Below are positions 1-8,480 of a stretch of 64,000 nt of DNA, in pieces. The notes beneath the pieces were generated by a model that was not told where the DNA came from, did no database searches, and saw only the letters and a list, made by a program, of their open reading frames with translations. The stretch is from GAS368 sp965227745. GTDB taxonomy: Bacteria > Verrucomicrobiota > Verrucomicrobiia > Opitutales > Opitutaceae. The DNA is taken from NCBI GenBank assembly GCA_965227745.1, contig OZ245769.1, positions 5,828,001 to 5,892,000 on the forward strand, read 5' to 3'. Position 1 is the first letter of the stretch. Every line of letters starts with the position of its first letter. Made by a program: the position numbers and the translations under genes.

Positions 1-236
1 AGCCCAATCACGAGCGGCGTCTTGCTTTCCGGAAATGCAGTCGACGGCCACTCCACGAAAAGGGCGAAGTTAAAGAGGAAAACCGCCTTGAGCTGATACT
101 CCCGCGAGGGTGAGCCGACGGGCTGCGCCCTCATCGCCGACGGCATCAGCAGAGCGATCAGGCAGAGCCCGAGCGTTCGCCAGAAGACGGCCGCGACGGT
201 CAGCCAATCGGAGGAGTTTCCATCTATCGTTGGCAT
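1..236 (-). CDS. YfiR-family (DUF4154) periplasmic protein, 3' part outside window
   Basis: The reading frame starts with ATG at 236 and runs off the left edge, so only about 78 N-terminal residues are visible. A hydrophobic stretch (LGLCLIALLMPSAMRAQ, about residues 23-40) looks like a cleavable signal peptide. It is followed by SREYQLKAVFLFNFALFVEWP and TPLVIGL, which is the characteristic opening of the YfiR/DUF4154 family. Family members are small periplasmic proteins; in Pseudomonas YfiR represses a membrane diguanylate cyclase. Here the gene lies about 200 bp downstream of a CHASE3 sensor kinase on the same strand, so a role in periplasmic sensing with that kinase is possible but inferred. 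Family assignment is good for a fragment; function is open. Confidence 0.75.
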   Translation of the reverse strand, partial: MPTIDGNSSDWLTVAAVFWRTLGLCLIALLMPSAMRAQPVGSPSREYQLKAVFLFNFALFVEWPSTAFPESKTPLVIG

Positions 237-435
237 GATCGGTCGGTGCCCGAGCCGAGCGGCAGGTTGCGGTGACGGGGATCAGCCAATCTCCCGGGCC
301 GTTTCCACGTCTTGCTCGCGCGGCAATCGACCGGCCGCAAGGCGCTCCTGGTGTTGGCAACGAAGGAGGTGGTGGGATTCATGAGGCAGGCCGGACTGCG
401 GTGGGAGGTGGCGGATCGTCGGTGACGTCGTGCGA

Positions 436-2328
436 TTATACCGAGGGAGGGGGAGTCGTCGGGGTGAGGGGAAGGGTGAATGAGAATGACGCGCCTTTTC
501 CGACCTGGCCCTCGGCTCGAATATTTCCGCCATGTCTGACTAAGATGCGCCGGACGTTGGCGAGGCCGATTCCGGTGCCTTCAAATTCGGTTGGGCCGTG
601 CAGTCGCTGGAAGACGCCAAAGAGCTTGTCGACGTAGGCCATGTCGAAGCCGACGCCATTGTCGGAGATGGTGAAGACAAAATCTCCGCTGGCAACCTCC
701 GGCTGGGCGGAGATGGCAATCCGGGGATGCGGATTCTTGCCGGTGTACTTGATGGCGTTATCGATGAGGTTGACCCAGACTTGGCGCAGCAGCGCGGAAT
801 CGCCGGGCAGGGTGGGGAGCGGCCCGACCTCCCACTGCGTCACGCGCCCGCCCTGATCGGGGTTATCCGCGATCACCGAAGCGACGAGGGCGGCATGGTC
901 GACCGCCTGCAGGCGAAATTCCGCGCGACCGATGCGCGAGAATGTAAGCAAATCATCGATCAGCCGCCCCATTTGCCGGGCGGAGTTTGAGATCGTGGCG
1001 ACGAAGCGCCGGCCTTTGTCGTCGAGCGTGGCGTTCGCGTGCTTGCTCAGCATGTTCGCAAAGCCGTCGATATGCCGCAGCGGCGCGCGCAAATCGTGGG
1101 AAACGGAATAAGAGAAAGCCTCGAGTTCGCGATTGACCGCCTCGAGTTCCGCCGTGCGCGCGCGCACGCGTTTTTCCAGCAAGATATTATCCTGTTGGAT
1201 GCGAGCTTCGTAGAGTTTTCGCTCGGTAATATCGAGCGAGAGGATCGCCACGCCTTCGGGGGCCGGCTGGATGTTTAACAAGAACCAGGCCTGCGTGCCG
1301 TCCGGATAAATAAAGAGGTGTTCGATGCGCTGCGTCGTCCGCTTCTCCAGGCAGTCGCGCACGAGGCTATAAACCGGCGTGTGCTCGATGCCGGGGTAGC
1401 ACTCGCTCATCGTGCGGCCAATCAGCGTTTGGCGGTGCGCGCGCCCGTGGACCGTCGCAGTATCGTTGAGGTATACGTAGCGGAAATCAGGTCCGATGAT
1501 TTGGCAGCCCTCGAGGAGGCTATCGAGCGTGCCGCGCAGCCGCTGCTCGCTGGCGCGCATCGCCGCCTGGGCCTGCTCGCGATCAGCCATCTCGCGCTGC
1601 ATCGCGGCATTGGCGGCGGCGAGTTCGGCCGTGCGGTTTTTTACCCGAAACTCCAGCTGCTCGTTCAGCTGCTGCAGAGCGTCCTCCGCCTGACGACGGC
1701 GTCGGAAATCACGATTCACGACCAGGCCGGCGAACACCACGAACGCCGTCGCCAACCCACCCGAGAACACGATCGTCTTGAGCGACCAACGCCCCGCCGA
1801 TTGGGCGGCTGTGACGCGCTCGTGCAGCAGGTCTCTTTCCTCGCCCGACATGGCCTCCACGACTTGGCGCACGGTCTCCACCGCCTCCTGTCCGGCGATA
1901 AACGCCGGAGTATCCGCGACCGCGTCGAGCCCTCGGGCCCGCCGCGCCGCGATGCGCCCTTTCATAATCGTGCGCGCCTGGTCAACGGCGGCGACCAGCT
2001 TCGTGAGTCGCTCCTGCTGCGAGGCATTGTCTGCCGTGAGTTCGCGGAGGTTTCGCAGCGAGTCGTCCAAGCGCACCTCGCCGTCCCGGTAAGCTTGTAA
2101 CATGCGATCATCTCCGGTCAGCACGAAGCCCCGCGTGCTGGTCTGCATCGTTAGCGCCCCCGTGATCGCCTGATCGAGGTGATGCAGCACTCCGTGGGTG
2201 TGGTCGACCATCTGATAGGTCGATTCGAACCGCCTCAGATTCCACCACGCGGAACCACCGGCAAAGAGCATCACGACGAGCGCTGCGCCAAAGCCCAGAA
2301 GGATTTTTCGCTCAATAGTAACCGTCAT
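436..2328 (-). CDS. CHASE3-PAS sensor histidine kinase
   Basis: This 630-residue inner-membrane kinase has a first membrane helix at about residues 8-30, a CHASE3-type extracytoplasmic helical domain to about 175, a second membrane helix near 185-205, a coiled linker, a PAS domain (about 265-380), then HisKA and HATPase_c. The phospho-acceptor is His411 in SVSHDLRAPLRH, the version found in phytochrome-like kinases. The N box (LIDNAIKYT), G1 (DNGVGFD) and G2 (GTGIGLANVRR) are intact, so it should be active. No receiver domain is attached. The closest response regulator is the NarL-type gene upstream (2498-3136), but that gene already overlaps its own kinase, so the partner here is uncertain. 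NarL-like half-sites lie 100-140 bp upstream of this start. Confidence 0.9.
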   Translation of the reverse strand: MTVTIERKILLGFGAALVVMLFAGGSAWWNLRRFESTYQMVDHTHGVLHHLDQAITGALTMQTSTRGFVLTGDDRMLQAYRDGEVRLDDSLRNLRELTADNASQQERLTKLVAAVDQARTIMKGRIAARRARGLDAVADTPAFIAGQEAVETVRQVVEAMSGEERDLLHERVTAAQSAGRWSLKTIVFSGGLATAFVVFAGLVVNRDFRRRRQAEDALQQLNEQLEFRVKNRTAELAAANAAMQREMADREQAQAAMRASEQRLRGTLDSLLEGCQIIGPDFRYVYLNDTATVHGRAHRQTLIGRTMSECYPGIEHTPVYSLVRDCLEKRTTQRIEHLFIYPDGTQAWFLLNIQPAPEGVAILSLDITERKLYEARIQQDNILLEKRVRARTAELEAVNRELEAFSYSVSHDLRAPLRHIDGFANMLSKHANATLDDKGRRFVATISNSARQMGRLIDDLLTFSRIGRAEFRLQAVDHAALVASVIADNPDQGGRVTQWEVGPLPTLPGDSALLRQVWVNLIDNAIKYTGKNPHPRIAISAQPEVASGDFVFTISDNGVGFDMAYVDKLFGVFQRLHGPTEFEGTGIGLANVRRILVRHGGNIRAEGQVGKGASFSFTLPLTPTTPPPSV

Positions 2329-2427
2329 GGGACAAATGGCATTCGGCTATAAATCACCCTGTAATACAGTCGGGTGAAAACTTCGAGACGCGATACATAT
2401 TGGGCCAGCGAGTTCTCCCGCGGGCAC

Positions 2428-2467
2428 TACCCATAGTTTTAGGTAGCAGCGTACCTTTTATTAGGTA
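2428..2467. promoter_or_regulatory. Two NarL/FixJ-type inverted TACC..GGTA sites
   Basis: Two inverted repeats sit side by side between the regulator gene and the kinase gene: TACCCAT-N4-TTAGGTA (2428-2445) and TACCTTT-N2-TTAGGTA (2452-2467). The second has exactly the 7-2-7 heptamer arrangement known for NarL/NarP sites (heptamer TACYNMT). They lie just after the stop of a NarL-family response regulator and 100-140 bp upstream of the CHASE3 kinase. An operator for that regulator is the likely role; the pairing of repeat and protein is inferred. Confidence 0.5.
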
Positions 2468-2497
2468 AGCTGCCGCGAAATCATGCAAAATCCCGTA

Positions 2498-3136
2498 TTA
2501 TGCGGAAATGAGGCCTTTGCGGATCGCGAAACGCACGAGATCGGTTTGGGTCTGGAGGCCGAGTTTGCGCAGCAGATTGGTGCGGTGCGTCTCGGCAGTG
2601 CGGGGGCTGATAAATAATTTTTCCGCGATTTCGGGATTGTTTTGTCCCTCGGCGGCGAGCTGCAGGACCATGCGTTCTCGTTGTGTCAGCGAGCCGAGCG
2701 GATCGGAATCGGTGGGTTTGGAGAGAAGGGCGTTGATCGCCCACTCCGAGAGCGTGGCGCTGAGGAAGCGCCGGCCGCCCAAGACCTCCTTCAGGGCTTG
2801 GAGAATTTCCTGCGACTCAGAGCCCTTGAGGATGTAGGCCATCGCGCCGTTGCGCAGCGTCTCGATGACATAAGGCTCGTCATTGTGCATCGAGAGGATG
2901 ATCACTCGCGTGTGCGGGCTCGTGACGCGCACCTGCCGCAGCACCTCGAGGCCGTGGAGACGCGGGAGGTTCAGGTCGAGAATCAAGACTGCTGGTTTCA
3001 ACTTCTCGGTGAGCTGAGCGGCGGCGAGACCATCCGCCGCTTCGGCTACGATCTTGCAGCCACCTTCGCTCTCGAGCACGCCACGCAAGCCGCGGCGGAC
3101 GATCTCGTGGTCATCGGCAATGATGGTGGTCGTCAT
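2498..3136 (-). CDS. NarL/FixJ-family response regulator
   Basis: The 212 residues form an N-terminal receiver domain and a C-terminal LuxR-type helix-turn-helix. The acidic pair is at D8/D9, the phosphorylation site is D54 in LILDLNLPRLHG, and the lysine is in AYILKG, so the receiver is intact. The DNA-binding domain covers about 145-205 (LTQRERMVLQLAAEG, then the recognition helix with SPRTAETHRTNLLRKL). Its start overlaps the stop of the upstream HisKA_3 kinase by ATGA, so the two are translationally coupled and almost certainly a cognate pair. Two inverted sites of NarL format follow its stop codon. It probably controls the neighbouring CHASE3 kinase or other genes. Confidence 0.93.
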   Translation of the reverse strand: MTTTIIADDHEIVRRGLRGVLESEGGCKIVAEAADGLAAAQLTEKLKPAVLILDLNLPRLHGLEVLRQVRVTSPHTRVIILSMHNDEPYVIETLRNGAMAYILKGSESQEILQALKEVLGGRRFLSATLSEWAINALLSKPTDSDPLGSLTQRERMVLQLAAEGQNNPEIAEKLFISPRTAETHRTNLLRKLGLQTQTDLVRFAIRKGLISA

Positions 3137-4701
3137 GGAACAGGGGACAAGAGGTCAAATTCCGCGTGGATGCGCGTGCCCTGCCCGGGCTGGGAAAATA
3201 GTTCGAAGCGCCCGCCGGCGAGTTGCACGCGCTCGGCGAGACCCGCGAGCCCCAGCGAATCGCGCCGCGCCAGCGCCAGGGCGGTATCGAAGCCCCGGCC
3301 CCGGTCGGAAATCTCCACGTGCAGCGCGACTTCGTCGGCCGCGATGGTGACATTCGCTTCCGTCGCGCCCGAATGCCGGGCGACATTCGTCAGCGCTTCC
3401 TGCACCGCCCGGTACGCCGTGATCTCCAAGTCGGCCGGCAACCGCGTCACCGGCAGCGAAAGCTCGAGGTCCACCGCGATGCCAGTCTGTCGGCGAAATG
3501 TTTCCAGATGCCACTCCAGCGCCGGCTGCAAGCCGAGGTCATCGAGCATGCGGGGGCGAAGTTGCAGCGTCATCGCGCGCACCGTGCTGAGGAGATCGTC
3601 GGTGACGGTCAGCGCCTCGCCGATCGCCGGGCCGGTGGGCTCCAGGCGTGCCGCCTCGATTTGAAAACGCAGCCCCGTGAGCAATTGCCCTACTTGGTCG
3701 TGCAGCTCGTGCGCGAGCGCGTGGCGTTCGTCCTCTTGCACGCTCAGCAATCGCTTCGAGAGCGCCTGGGAGCGCGCGGCCTGTTCCGCGGCGCGTTTTT
3801 CGGCCTCGCGGCGCACGACGATTTCGGCCTCGAGTTCCCGCGTGCGGGCGGCGACCTGGCCCGCGAGCGAGCGATTGAGGATCGCCAGCTCTTCCGTCAG
3901 CTGCGCCGCGAGGCGTTCCGTCGCGGCGTGCTTGAGGGCATTGTTGAGCGAGAAAACCAGTTCGGTGAGACACCCCGGCCCATGGTGGATGTAGTCGTGC
4001 GCACCGAGCTTGAAGGCTGCGACCGCCGTTTCGCCCGAGTTGTGCGCCGCGAGGACCACCACTGGCACATCTTCGTCGTGCGAGCGCAGGTGACGCAGCG
4101 CATCCAGCATTGGCGTCATTTCGAAGTGCGGCCCGAGCACCACGGCGTCGAACTGGGTCTCGTCCCGGAGATAGGCGTCGAGCGCCGCCGGCATTTCCGC
4201 CGTGAGCCGCAAGCGCGGGGCACTGGCCGCGAAAAACATCGCCACCGCCTCGCGCTCCACGCGGTCCGGGTCGACAAAGAGCACGCGATAGACCTTGGGC
4301 TGGCCCGCAGACGGCAACAGGTGGGTCTGCCGACGGTGGCGCGCGAGGGTATGCTCCACGATCTCGTGGATCCGGCGAAAATCCGGCGTGTTTTTATCGA
4401 TGCAGTCCGCCGCGCCCGCGCGCAGTGCGCGCACCGCGAGGTCGGCCTGGCCGTGCCCGCTCACCATGATGACGGGCGTGGGATCGCCGCGGGCAGCGAG
4501 TTCACCGAGCACCTGCAGCCCGTCGAGGTCGGGCATCATCAGATCGACGAGCAGCAGATCGTAGCCGCCGCCCTCCATCGCTTCGAGGCACCGACGACCG
4601 GAGTTGACGATGGTGAGTTCCGTATCCCGGTGCTGCGAGAAGTACAGCGTGACGATCTCGGCGATCTGCGGGTCGTCCTCGGCGTAGAGCACTCGGGTCA
4701 T
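3133..4701 (-). CDS. Two-receiver HisKA_3 histidine kinase, second receiver degenerate
   Basis: This 522-residue soluble protein has two receiver domains ahead of a NarX/DegS-type kinase core. Receiver 1 (about 1-125) is complete, with D53 in LLLVDLMMPDLDG. Receiver 2 (about 137-255) keeps the fold but has VVLGPHFEM where the phospho-accepting aspartate belongs, so it cannot be phosphorylated in the usual way. After a coiled coil comes HisKA_3 with His334 in HELHDQVGQLL, then HATPase_c (EALTNVARHSGA, SDRGRGFD, GLAGLAERV). It has no membrane segment, so its signal arrives by phosphorylation or protein contact. It overlaps the downstream response regulator by four bases. A sigma-28-type promoter (4721-4748) precedes it. 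Confidence 0.92.
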   Translation of the reverse strand: MTRVLYAEDDPQIAEIVTLYFSQHRDTELTIVNSGRRCLEAMEGGGYDLLLVDLMMPDLDGLQVLGELAARGDPTPVIMVSGHGQADLAVRALRAGAADCIDKNTPDFRRIHEIVEHTLARHRRQTHLLPSAGQPKVYRVLFVDPDRVEREAVAMFFAASAPRLRLTAEMPAALDAYLRDETQFDAVVLGPHFEMTPMLDALRHLRSHDEDVPVVVLAAHNSGETAVAAFKLGAHDYIHHGPGCLTELVFSLNNALKHAATERLAAQLTEELAILNRSLAGQVAARTRELEAEIVVRREAEKRAAEQAARSQALSKRLLSVQEDERHALAHELHDQVGQLLTGLRFQIEAARLEPTGPAIGEALTVTDDLLSTVRAMTLQLRPRMLDDLGLQPALEWHLETFRRQTGIAVDLELSLPVTRLPADLEITAYRAVQEALTNVARHSGATEANVTIAADEVALHVEISDRGRGFDTALALARRDSLGLAGLAERVQLAGGRFELFSQPGQGTRIHAEFDLLSPVP

Positions 4702-4720
4702 AGTGGTGTGAGAGTTGGGG

Positions 4721-4748
4721 TTATCGGCTCACGGCAGGCTGAAGTTAA
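4721..4748 (-). promoter_or_regulatory. Sigma-28-type promoter for the two-receiver kinase
   Basis: On the minus strand, TTAACTTC (4748-4741), a 12-bp spacer and a perfect GCCGATAA -10 (4728-4721) lie 20 bp before the ATG at 4701. The -35 matches the consensus only partly, but resembles the TTAACTTT found before cheA. Confidence 0.55.
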
Positions 4749-4854
4749 GGCCGTTCCCGGTTTTGCGCCAGTAAAACCCCCAGCGGTTCTCCGTAGGCGG
4801 GAATACGGGGGTGCCCGAATATAGGGAAAGTGCGCTTCGGCGTAGGCTGAGCGC

Positions 4855-5445
4855 ATGAACTCCACCCACCTCCGCCAGAACGCGCTGACCCGCGTCACCT
4901 CGCACCTCACCTTCCGCGCCGGCTTCGCGCTGACGCTCGCCCTCGCCGGGCTCTTTTTCGGCGGCTGCGCCTCCTACTCGCCCGAAAAGAATCTCGAACT
5001 CTTCGCCAAGAACGCCCCGCTCCCGACCCTCGTCCCGCGCGGCAAGGAACTCGCCCACGCCGAGGTCGCCGCCGCCAAGACCGAGGGTGATTTCACCCTC
5101 TACGGTGTCGGTGCCTCCATGGAGCCCGTCTACCTGAGCGGCACCGCCCTCGTGGTGCACCCCACCGTTTACTGCGCCCTTCGCCCCGGCCAAGCCGTGA
5201 TCTACGTCAATCGCCGCGGCTTCTACGTCGCCCACATGCTGGTCGAGCGCACCGCCAAGGGCTGGGTCGTCGCCGGCCTCAATAATTCCGAGGAAGACGA
5301 GACGCTCGTCACCTCCAACAATCTCGTCGGCACCATCAAAGCCGCCTTTATCGCCAATGATACGGTGTTCCGTCCCGATGTCGCCGCCCGGATCGCCATG
5401 CGCGATGCCGTCACGACCTCCACGACGGTCTCGTTGGTCCGCTAA
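4855..5445 (+). CDS. Lipoprotein with S24/S26 peptidase-like fold
   Basis: The 196 residues start with a long charged N-region, a hydrophobic segment (about 22-37) and a lipobox ending in LFFGGC, with lipidation predicted at Cys38. The rest resembles the LexA/signal-peptidase fold: YGVGASMEP places a candidate catalytic serine at Ser88, and later come LRPGQAVIYVN, FYVAHMLVE and LNNSEEDETLV..NNLVGTI. In the archaeal/ER type of signal peptidase the serine pairs with histidine in this second motif, and here His127 occupies that place; no general-base lysine is evident. A lipid-anchored processing enzyme, or a non-catalytic relative, are both possible. A strong terminator follows. Fold assignment rests on motifs only. 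Confidence 0.6.
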   Translation: MNSTHLRQNALTRVTSHLTFRAGFALTLALAGLFFGGCASYSPEKNLELFAKNAPLPTLVPRGKELAHAEVAAAKTEGDFTLYGVGASMEPVYLSGTALVVHPTVYCALRPGQAVIYVNRRGFYVAHMLVERTAKGWVVAGLNNSEEDETLVTSNNLVGTIKAAFIANDTVFRPDVAARIAMRDAVTTSTTVSLVR

Positions 5446-5504
5446 TTTTGCTACGCTGACATGGCATCCACGATGGTCTGATCGCGGATGAATCAAAGTA
5501 GCAG

Positions 5505-5552
5505 CCAGCGCACCCGTGCCGAGTTCATCACGAGTGCGCTGGTGACTTTTTT
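5505..5552 (+). terminator. Rho-independent terminator
   Basis: A long stem (CCAGCGCACCCGTG pairing with CACGAGTGCGCTGG, one mismatch) is followed by TGACTTTTTT. It ends the lipoprotein gene just before the sigma-28-type promoter of the next gene. Confidence 0.85.
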
Positions 5553-5554
5553 AC

Positions 5555-5581
5555 AAAAGTTATATGAATCAGGGCCGATAA
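5555..5581 (+). promoter_or_regulatory. Sigma-28-type promoter for HDOD gene 1
   Basis: AAAAGTTA (5555-5562), an 11-bp spacer and a perfect GCCGATAA (5574-5581) precede the ATG at 5600. The E. coli FliA consensus is TAAAGTTT-N11-GCCGATAA, so 14 of 16 positions agree with the same spacing. Confidence 0.8.
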
Positions 5582-5599
5582 AGGGGTGAGTCCCTCCCC

Positions 5600-6523
5600 A
5601 TGATCTCAGATATCTCCCTCCTCGCCGGCAGCGCGCTCTCGCCCGAAGACATCGTCCGCGAGATGAAGAATCTGCCCTCGGCCCCCAAGGTTCTCCCCCG
5701 CCTCAAGCAACTCCTCTCCGATGGCAACTCCGCCATGCACGAGATCGTTGCCCTCATCCGTCTCGACCCCGGCATCGCCGCGCGCGTGCTGCAGTTAGCC
5801 AATAGCGCCTACTTCGCCAAAGGCGTGCGGTGCTTCACGGTCGACGAAGCGATCAATCGCGTCGGCTACGCCCAAGTTTACGAACTCGTGTCTTACGCCG
5901 TCGCCTCGCAGGTGCTCGTGCGGCCCCTCGATTCGTATGGCATCGAGGCCGACGATCTCTGGAAAATGTCCGTCTCCTGCGCCCTCTCCGCCGAAGCCCT
6001 CGCAGAGCGCACGCAGCAGGATCGCAACGTCGCCTACACCATTGGTCTCCTCCACTGCGTCGGCATGGTGGCCACCGATGAATGGGCGCTGCGGAATACC
6101 AAGCCCTTCGTCTTTAAAAACACCGGCTTCCCGCGCGAAGCGGTGGAGAGCGAACGCGCCCAGCTCGGCTTCACCCAAGCCGAAACCGGCTGCGCGCTGC
6201 TGCGCCACTGGGGCTTCCCGCACTCCATCTCCGAGCCCGTCCGCTGGCAGTACACGCCGCGCGCATCCGCCAGCCAGGCCAAGATGGCTTCGCTCTTGCT
6301 CGCCGCCAAGTGGCTCCGCTCCACCGTGTGCGTCCCCGCGGGCCACACGCGCCCCGCTCTCCTCGACGCCGCACAGATTTCCCTCCTCGGCCTCACGCCC
6401 GCGACGCTGCAAGCGATGTCGGTCGATATCGCGAAGCGCCTCGTCGAAGTCAGTTCGCTCCTCGACGGTGGCGTCGGCGAAATCGCCGAGCGCGCGCAGT
6501 TCCCGTCGCAGACGTGGGAATAA
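5600..6523 (+). CDS. HDOD-domain signalling protein 1
   Basis: This 307-residue protein is dominated by an HDOD domain, a catalytically dead relative of HD phosphohydrolases that acts as a signalling or protein-binding module. Diagnostic stretches are LPSAPKVLPRLKQLLSD, IVALIRLDPGIAARVLQLANSAYF and AINRVGYAQVYELV, followed by YTIGLLHCVGM and a C-terminal helical part. There is no GGDEF or EAL domain. HDOD proteins in other bacteria influence motility, c-di-GMP turnover and chemotaxis. The best FliA-type promoter of the window lies directly upstream, which connects this copy to flagellar expression. It is one of four HDOD genes in the 64 kb. Confidence 0.9.
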   Translation: MISDISLLAGSALSPEDIVREMKNLPSAPKVLPRLKQLLSDGNSAMHEIVALIRLDPGIAARVLQLANSAYFAKGVRCFTVDEAINRVGYAQVYELVSYAVASQVLVRPLDSYGIEADDLWKMSVSCALSAEALAERTQQDRNVAYTIGLLHCVGMVATDEWALRNTKPFVFKNTGFPREAVESERAQLGFTQAETGCALLRHWGFPHSISEPVRWQYTPRASASQAKMASLLLAAKWLRSTVCVPAGHTRPALLDAAQISLLGLTPATLQAMSVDIAKRLVEVSSLLDGGVGEIAERAQFPSQTWE

Positions 6524-6665
6524 CAACGGAGGCGCGGTTTCCAACCGCCCCCGCAGGACTCGCGCTAGCGCGAAAAGCGCCTCAGCCCAGCGGCCTCCGA
6601 TTCGTTCTCTTTCCTCTTTCTCCTAATCGATGTCTCCGTCCGGTCCACCGCACCGCACGCCTCCT

Positions 6666-7667
6666 TTACCGCTCCAACGCCACCAACTGCTCAGCCGGCG
6701 CAGCCCCCTCCGCTCGCAGGCGAGCGAGCACAGCCGGAGGCGGCACGAGATTGAGCTGCATGAGGCGGCGGGCGGCCTCGGTAATGACATTTAGATATTG
6801 CTCAATCATCGCCAGCGCGCGCTCGGGCGGCTGGTTACGGAGCGCGATAAATTCCGCGACCACACCATCGCGGATGGCCGCTGGCTCGGCGGGAGTAAAC
6901 TCGAGAGGAAATTGCGCGAAGAGATTTCCGCCGCACGCGGCGCGCACGAGTTCTTCGTATTCCGGCGGCAGGCGGCGCGCCATGACCTTATCGTCGGCGA
7001 GGAGGGCCAGCGTGCGGCGCATGCCTTGGCCCACGTCTTTCAAGAAAATCATGTCTTGAGCGTAGAGGAGATCGATGCGTCCGCCGGGCCGGATTGCGAA
7101 AAACGGCGCGGCCGGAAAGGCAAAGGGGAAGAGCCGGTTGGGGTAGAGCTCGACTTGCAGGTAGCGGCGCGCGACGGCGGCGAAGCTCGGCCAGCTATCG
7201 ACATTTTCATACTGGACCTCCGCAATGGGCTTCCATTCCAGCTTCGGGAAGTCGGTCCAGACCGTGTCGTTGGCGACATCGATGTAGAGATTCCCCAGTT
7301 GCACGGCATTTTGAAAGTATCGCCCTTTGAGCAAAATGAAGACCTTCTTCAGCATTACCTCCCGACCGAGCAGAGCTTGAAACGCGGGGTCCACCAGTGC
7401 GCGCTCCCACACCATGTCCCGGATCTCGCGGCAAAACCCGAGCGGGTACGTCGCGAGCGCGGGCTCTCCGATCGGCGTGGGCTGGCCCGGAGGCAATTTG
7501 CCCCGGCGCTCTTCCATGATGCGATCGACCTCGGCGCGATGCGCGCGCAGTCGCTCCAAGATGGCGTCGATGGCGGGGAGCAGGCGTTGCTGCGTGACGG
7601 CCCGTTGCTCGGGCACCGTCCGCATATCCTGCGCGTAGGCCCGCGCGCTCGCGATCTCCAGCGCCAC
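6666..7667 (-). CDS. Conserved-looking protein of unknown function
   Basis: I do not recognise this 333-residue protein. It has no signal peptide or membrane segment. The N-terminal 60 residues look helical (AVTQQRLLPAIDAILERLRAH); the middle is rich in aromatics and proline (for example VWTDFPKLEWKPIAEVQYENVDSW). The frame opens with GTG at 7667, five bases after the stop of the PEP-CTERM gene, so the two are probably one transcript; an ATG at 7625 is an alternative start. Codon use matches the neighbours, which supports a real gene. Confidence 0.6.
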   Translation of the reverse strand: MALEIASARAYAQDMRTVPEQRAVTQQRLLPAIDAILERLRAHRAEVDRIMEERRGKLPPGQPTPIGEPALATYPLGFCREIRDMVWERALVDPAFQALLGREVMLKKVFILLKGRYFQNAVQLGNLYIDVANDTVWTDFPKLEWKPIAEVQYENVDSWPSFAAVARRYLQVELYPNRLFPFAFPAAPFFAIRPGGRIDLLYAQDMIFLKDVGQGMRRTLALLADDKVMARRLPPEYEELVRAACGGNLFAQFPLEFTPAEPAAIRDGVVAEFIALRNQPPERALAMIEQYLNVITEAARRLMQLNLVPPPAVLARLRAEGAAPAEQLVALER

Positions 7668-7671
7668 GGCT

Positions 7672-8244
7672 TTAGCTCACCGTGCGCCGCCGCCGCATCC
7701 AAGCCATGAGCCCGGCCACGAGGCCAATTCCGGTCGCGACATTCGCTGGCTCAGGAATGGACGTCGTCGCGCCAGCGGCGATGGAAACCCCTGGCGTGGC
7801 TTCGTAGGCGGCGTTGATGATCTTTATGCTGCCGCCGCCTCCGGTGAGGTCGAAGTGAATCCAGCCCGCGTGCTGTTCGCCGTCATTGCCAAAAACCGTC
7901 ACGCCGATATATCCGCTTCCGCCGGTCAGCAGGTTGAAATCGCGCGATGAAGAGGTGTCACCCGTCGGCCCGATGGTGTCGCCGAAATTAAACACCCGCA
8001 GCGACGATCCATTGGAAAACAGGAGATTCGCCGAGTTGTAGCCGAATACAAACTGCGAATTGTTGTTAATAACAAAATCGGTTATCCCGTTGTTATCGAA
8101 GTCGATGTTCCGGGTGGTAAACAGGGGAATCGTGACGTTGGTCAGGGTCGGCGACACCACGACCTGCGACTTGGCCGTGAGCGGAAATGCCATCGCCGCC
8201 ATCGCAGCCAGAGAACCCAAGGCGGGTCGCAAAGAGGGATTCAT
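7672..8244 (-). CDS. PEP-CTERM sorting domain protein
   Basis: This is an exported protein of about 190 residues, read from the ATG at 8244. An N-terminal signal peptide ends near TAKSQ. The body is rich in Gly, Asn, Ser and Thr and looks beta-stranded, including a DFDNNGITDFVINN segment typical of such surface proteins. The C-terminus has the full tripartite sorting signal: IPEPAN, a hydrophobic helix (GIGLVAGLMAW) and an arginine cluster (MRRRR). PEP-CTERM proteins are sorted by exosortase, usually together with exopolysaccharide export; no exosortase gene is in the window. A longer frame to 8295 exists, but its extra residues precede the signal peptide and are unlikely to be translated. 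Confidence 0.85.
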   Translation of the reverse strand: MNPSLRPALGSLAAMAAMAFPLTAKSQVVVSPTLTNVTIPLFTTRNIDFDNNGITDFVINNNSQFVFGYNSANLLFSNGSSLRVFNFGDTIGPTGDTSSSRDFNLLTGGSGYIGVTVFGNDGEQHAGWIHFDLTGGGGSIKIINAAYEATPGVSIAAGATTSIPEPANVATGIGLVAGLMAWMRRRRTVS

Positions 8245-8480
8245 GGATGAGAGATTTTCCGGCGGCGCGGAGCGATTCAAGGTCAATCCTCTCACGCTGG
8301 TTTTTGGCGTATCGTTATAAGCCTTAGAACACCCTATAGCTTGGGGCTAAATAGCCAAAGGCGATTTGCAGGAGCAACGCGGCGGTAGCGACCGCAACTT
8401 TTCTCGGCCCTGTTTCCGGTTTCCAAGTGCTTCCGAGTGTTGAACACGCGTTTTCACCGAAACCCCAAAAGACCCTCGCA

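Noticed and set aside
3223..4824. Long antisense open frame (533 codons) across the two-receiver kinase
   Set aside because: It is a G+C-driven shadow of the kinase gene, with Arg/His-rich composition and no domain.
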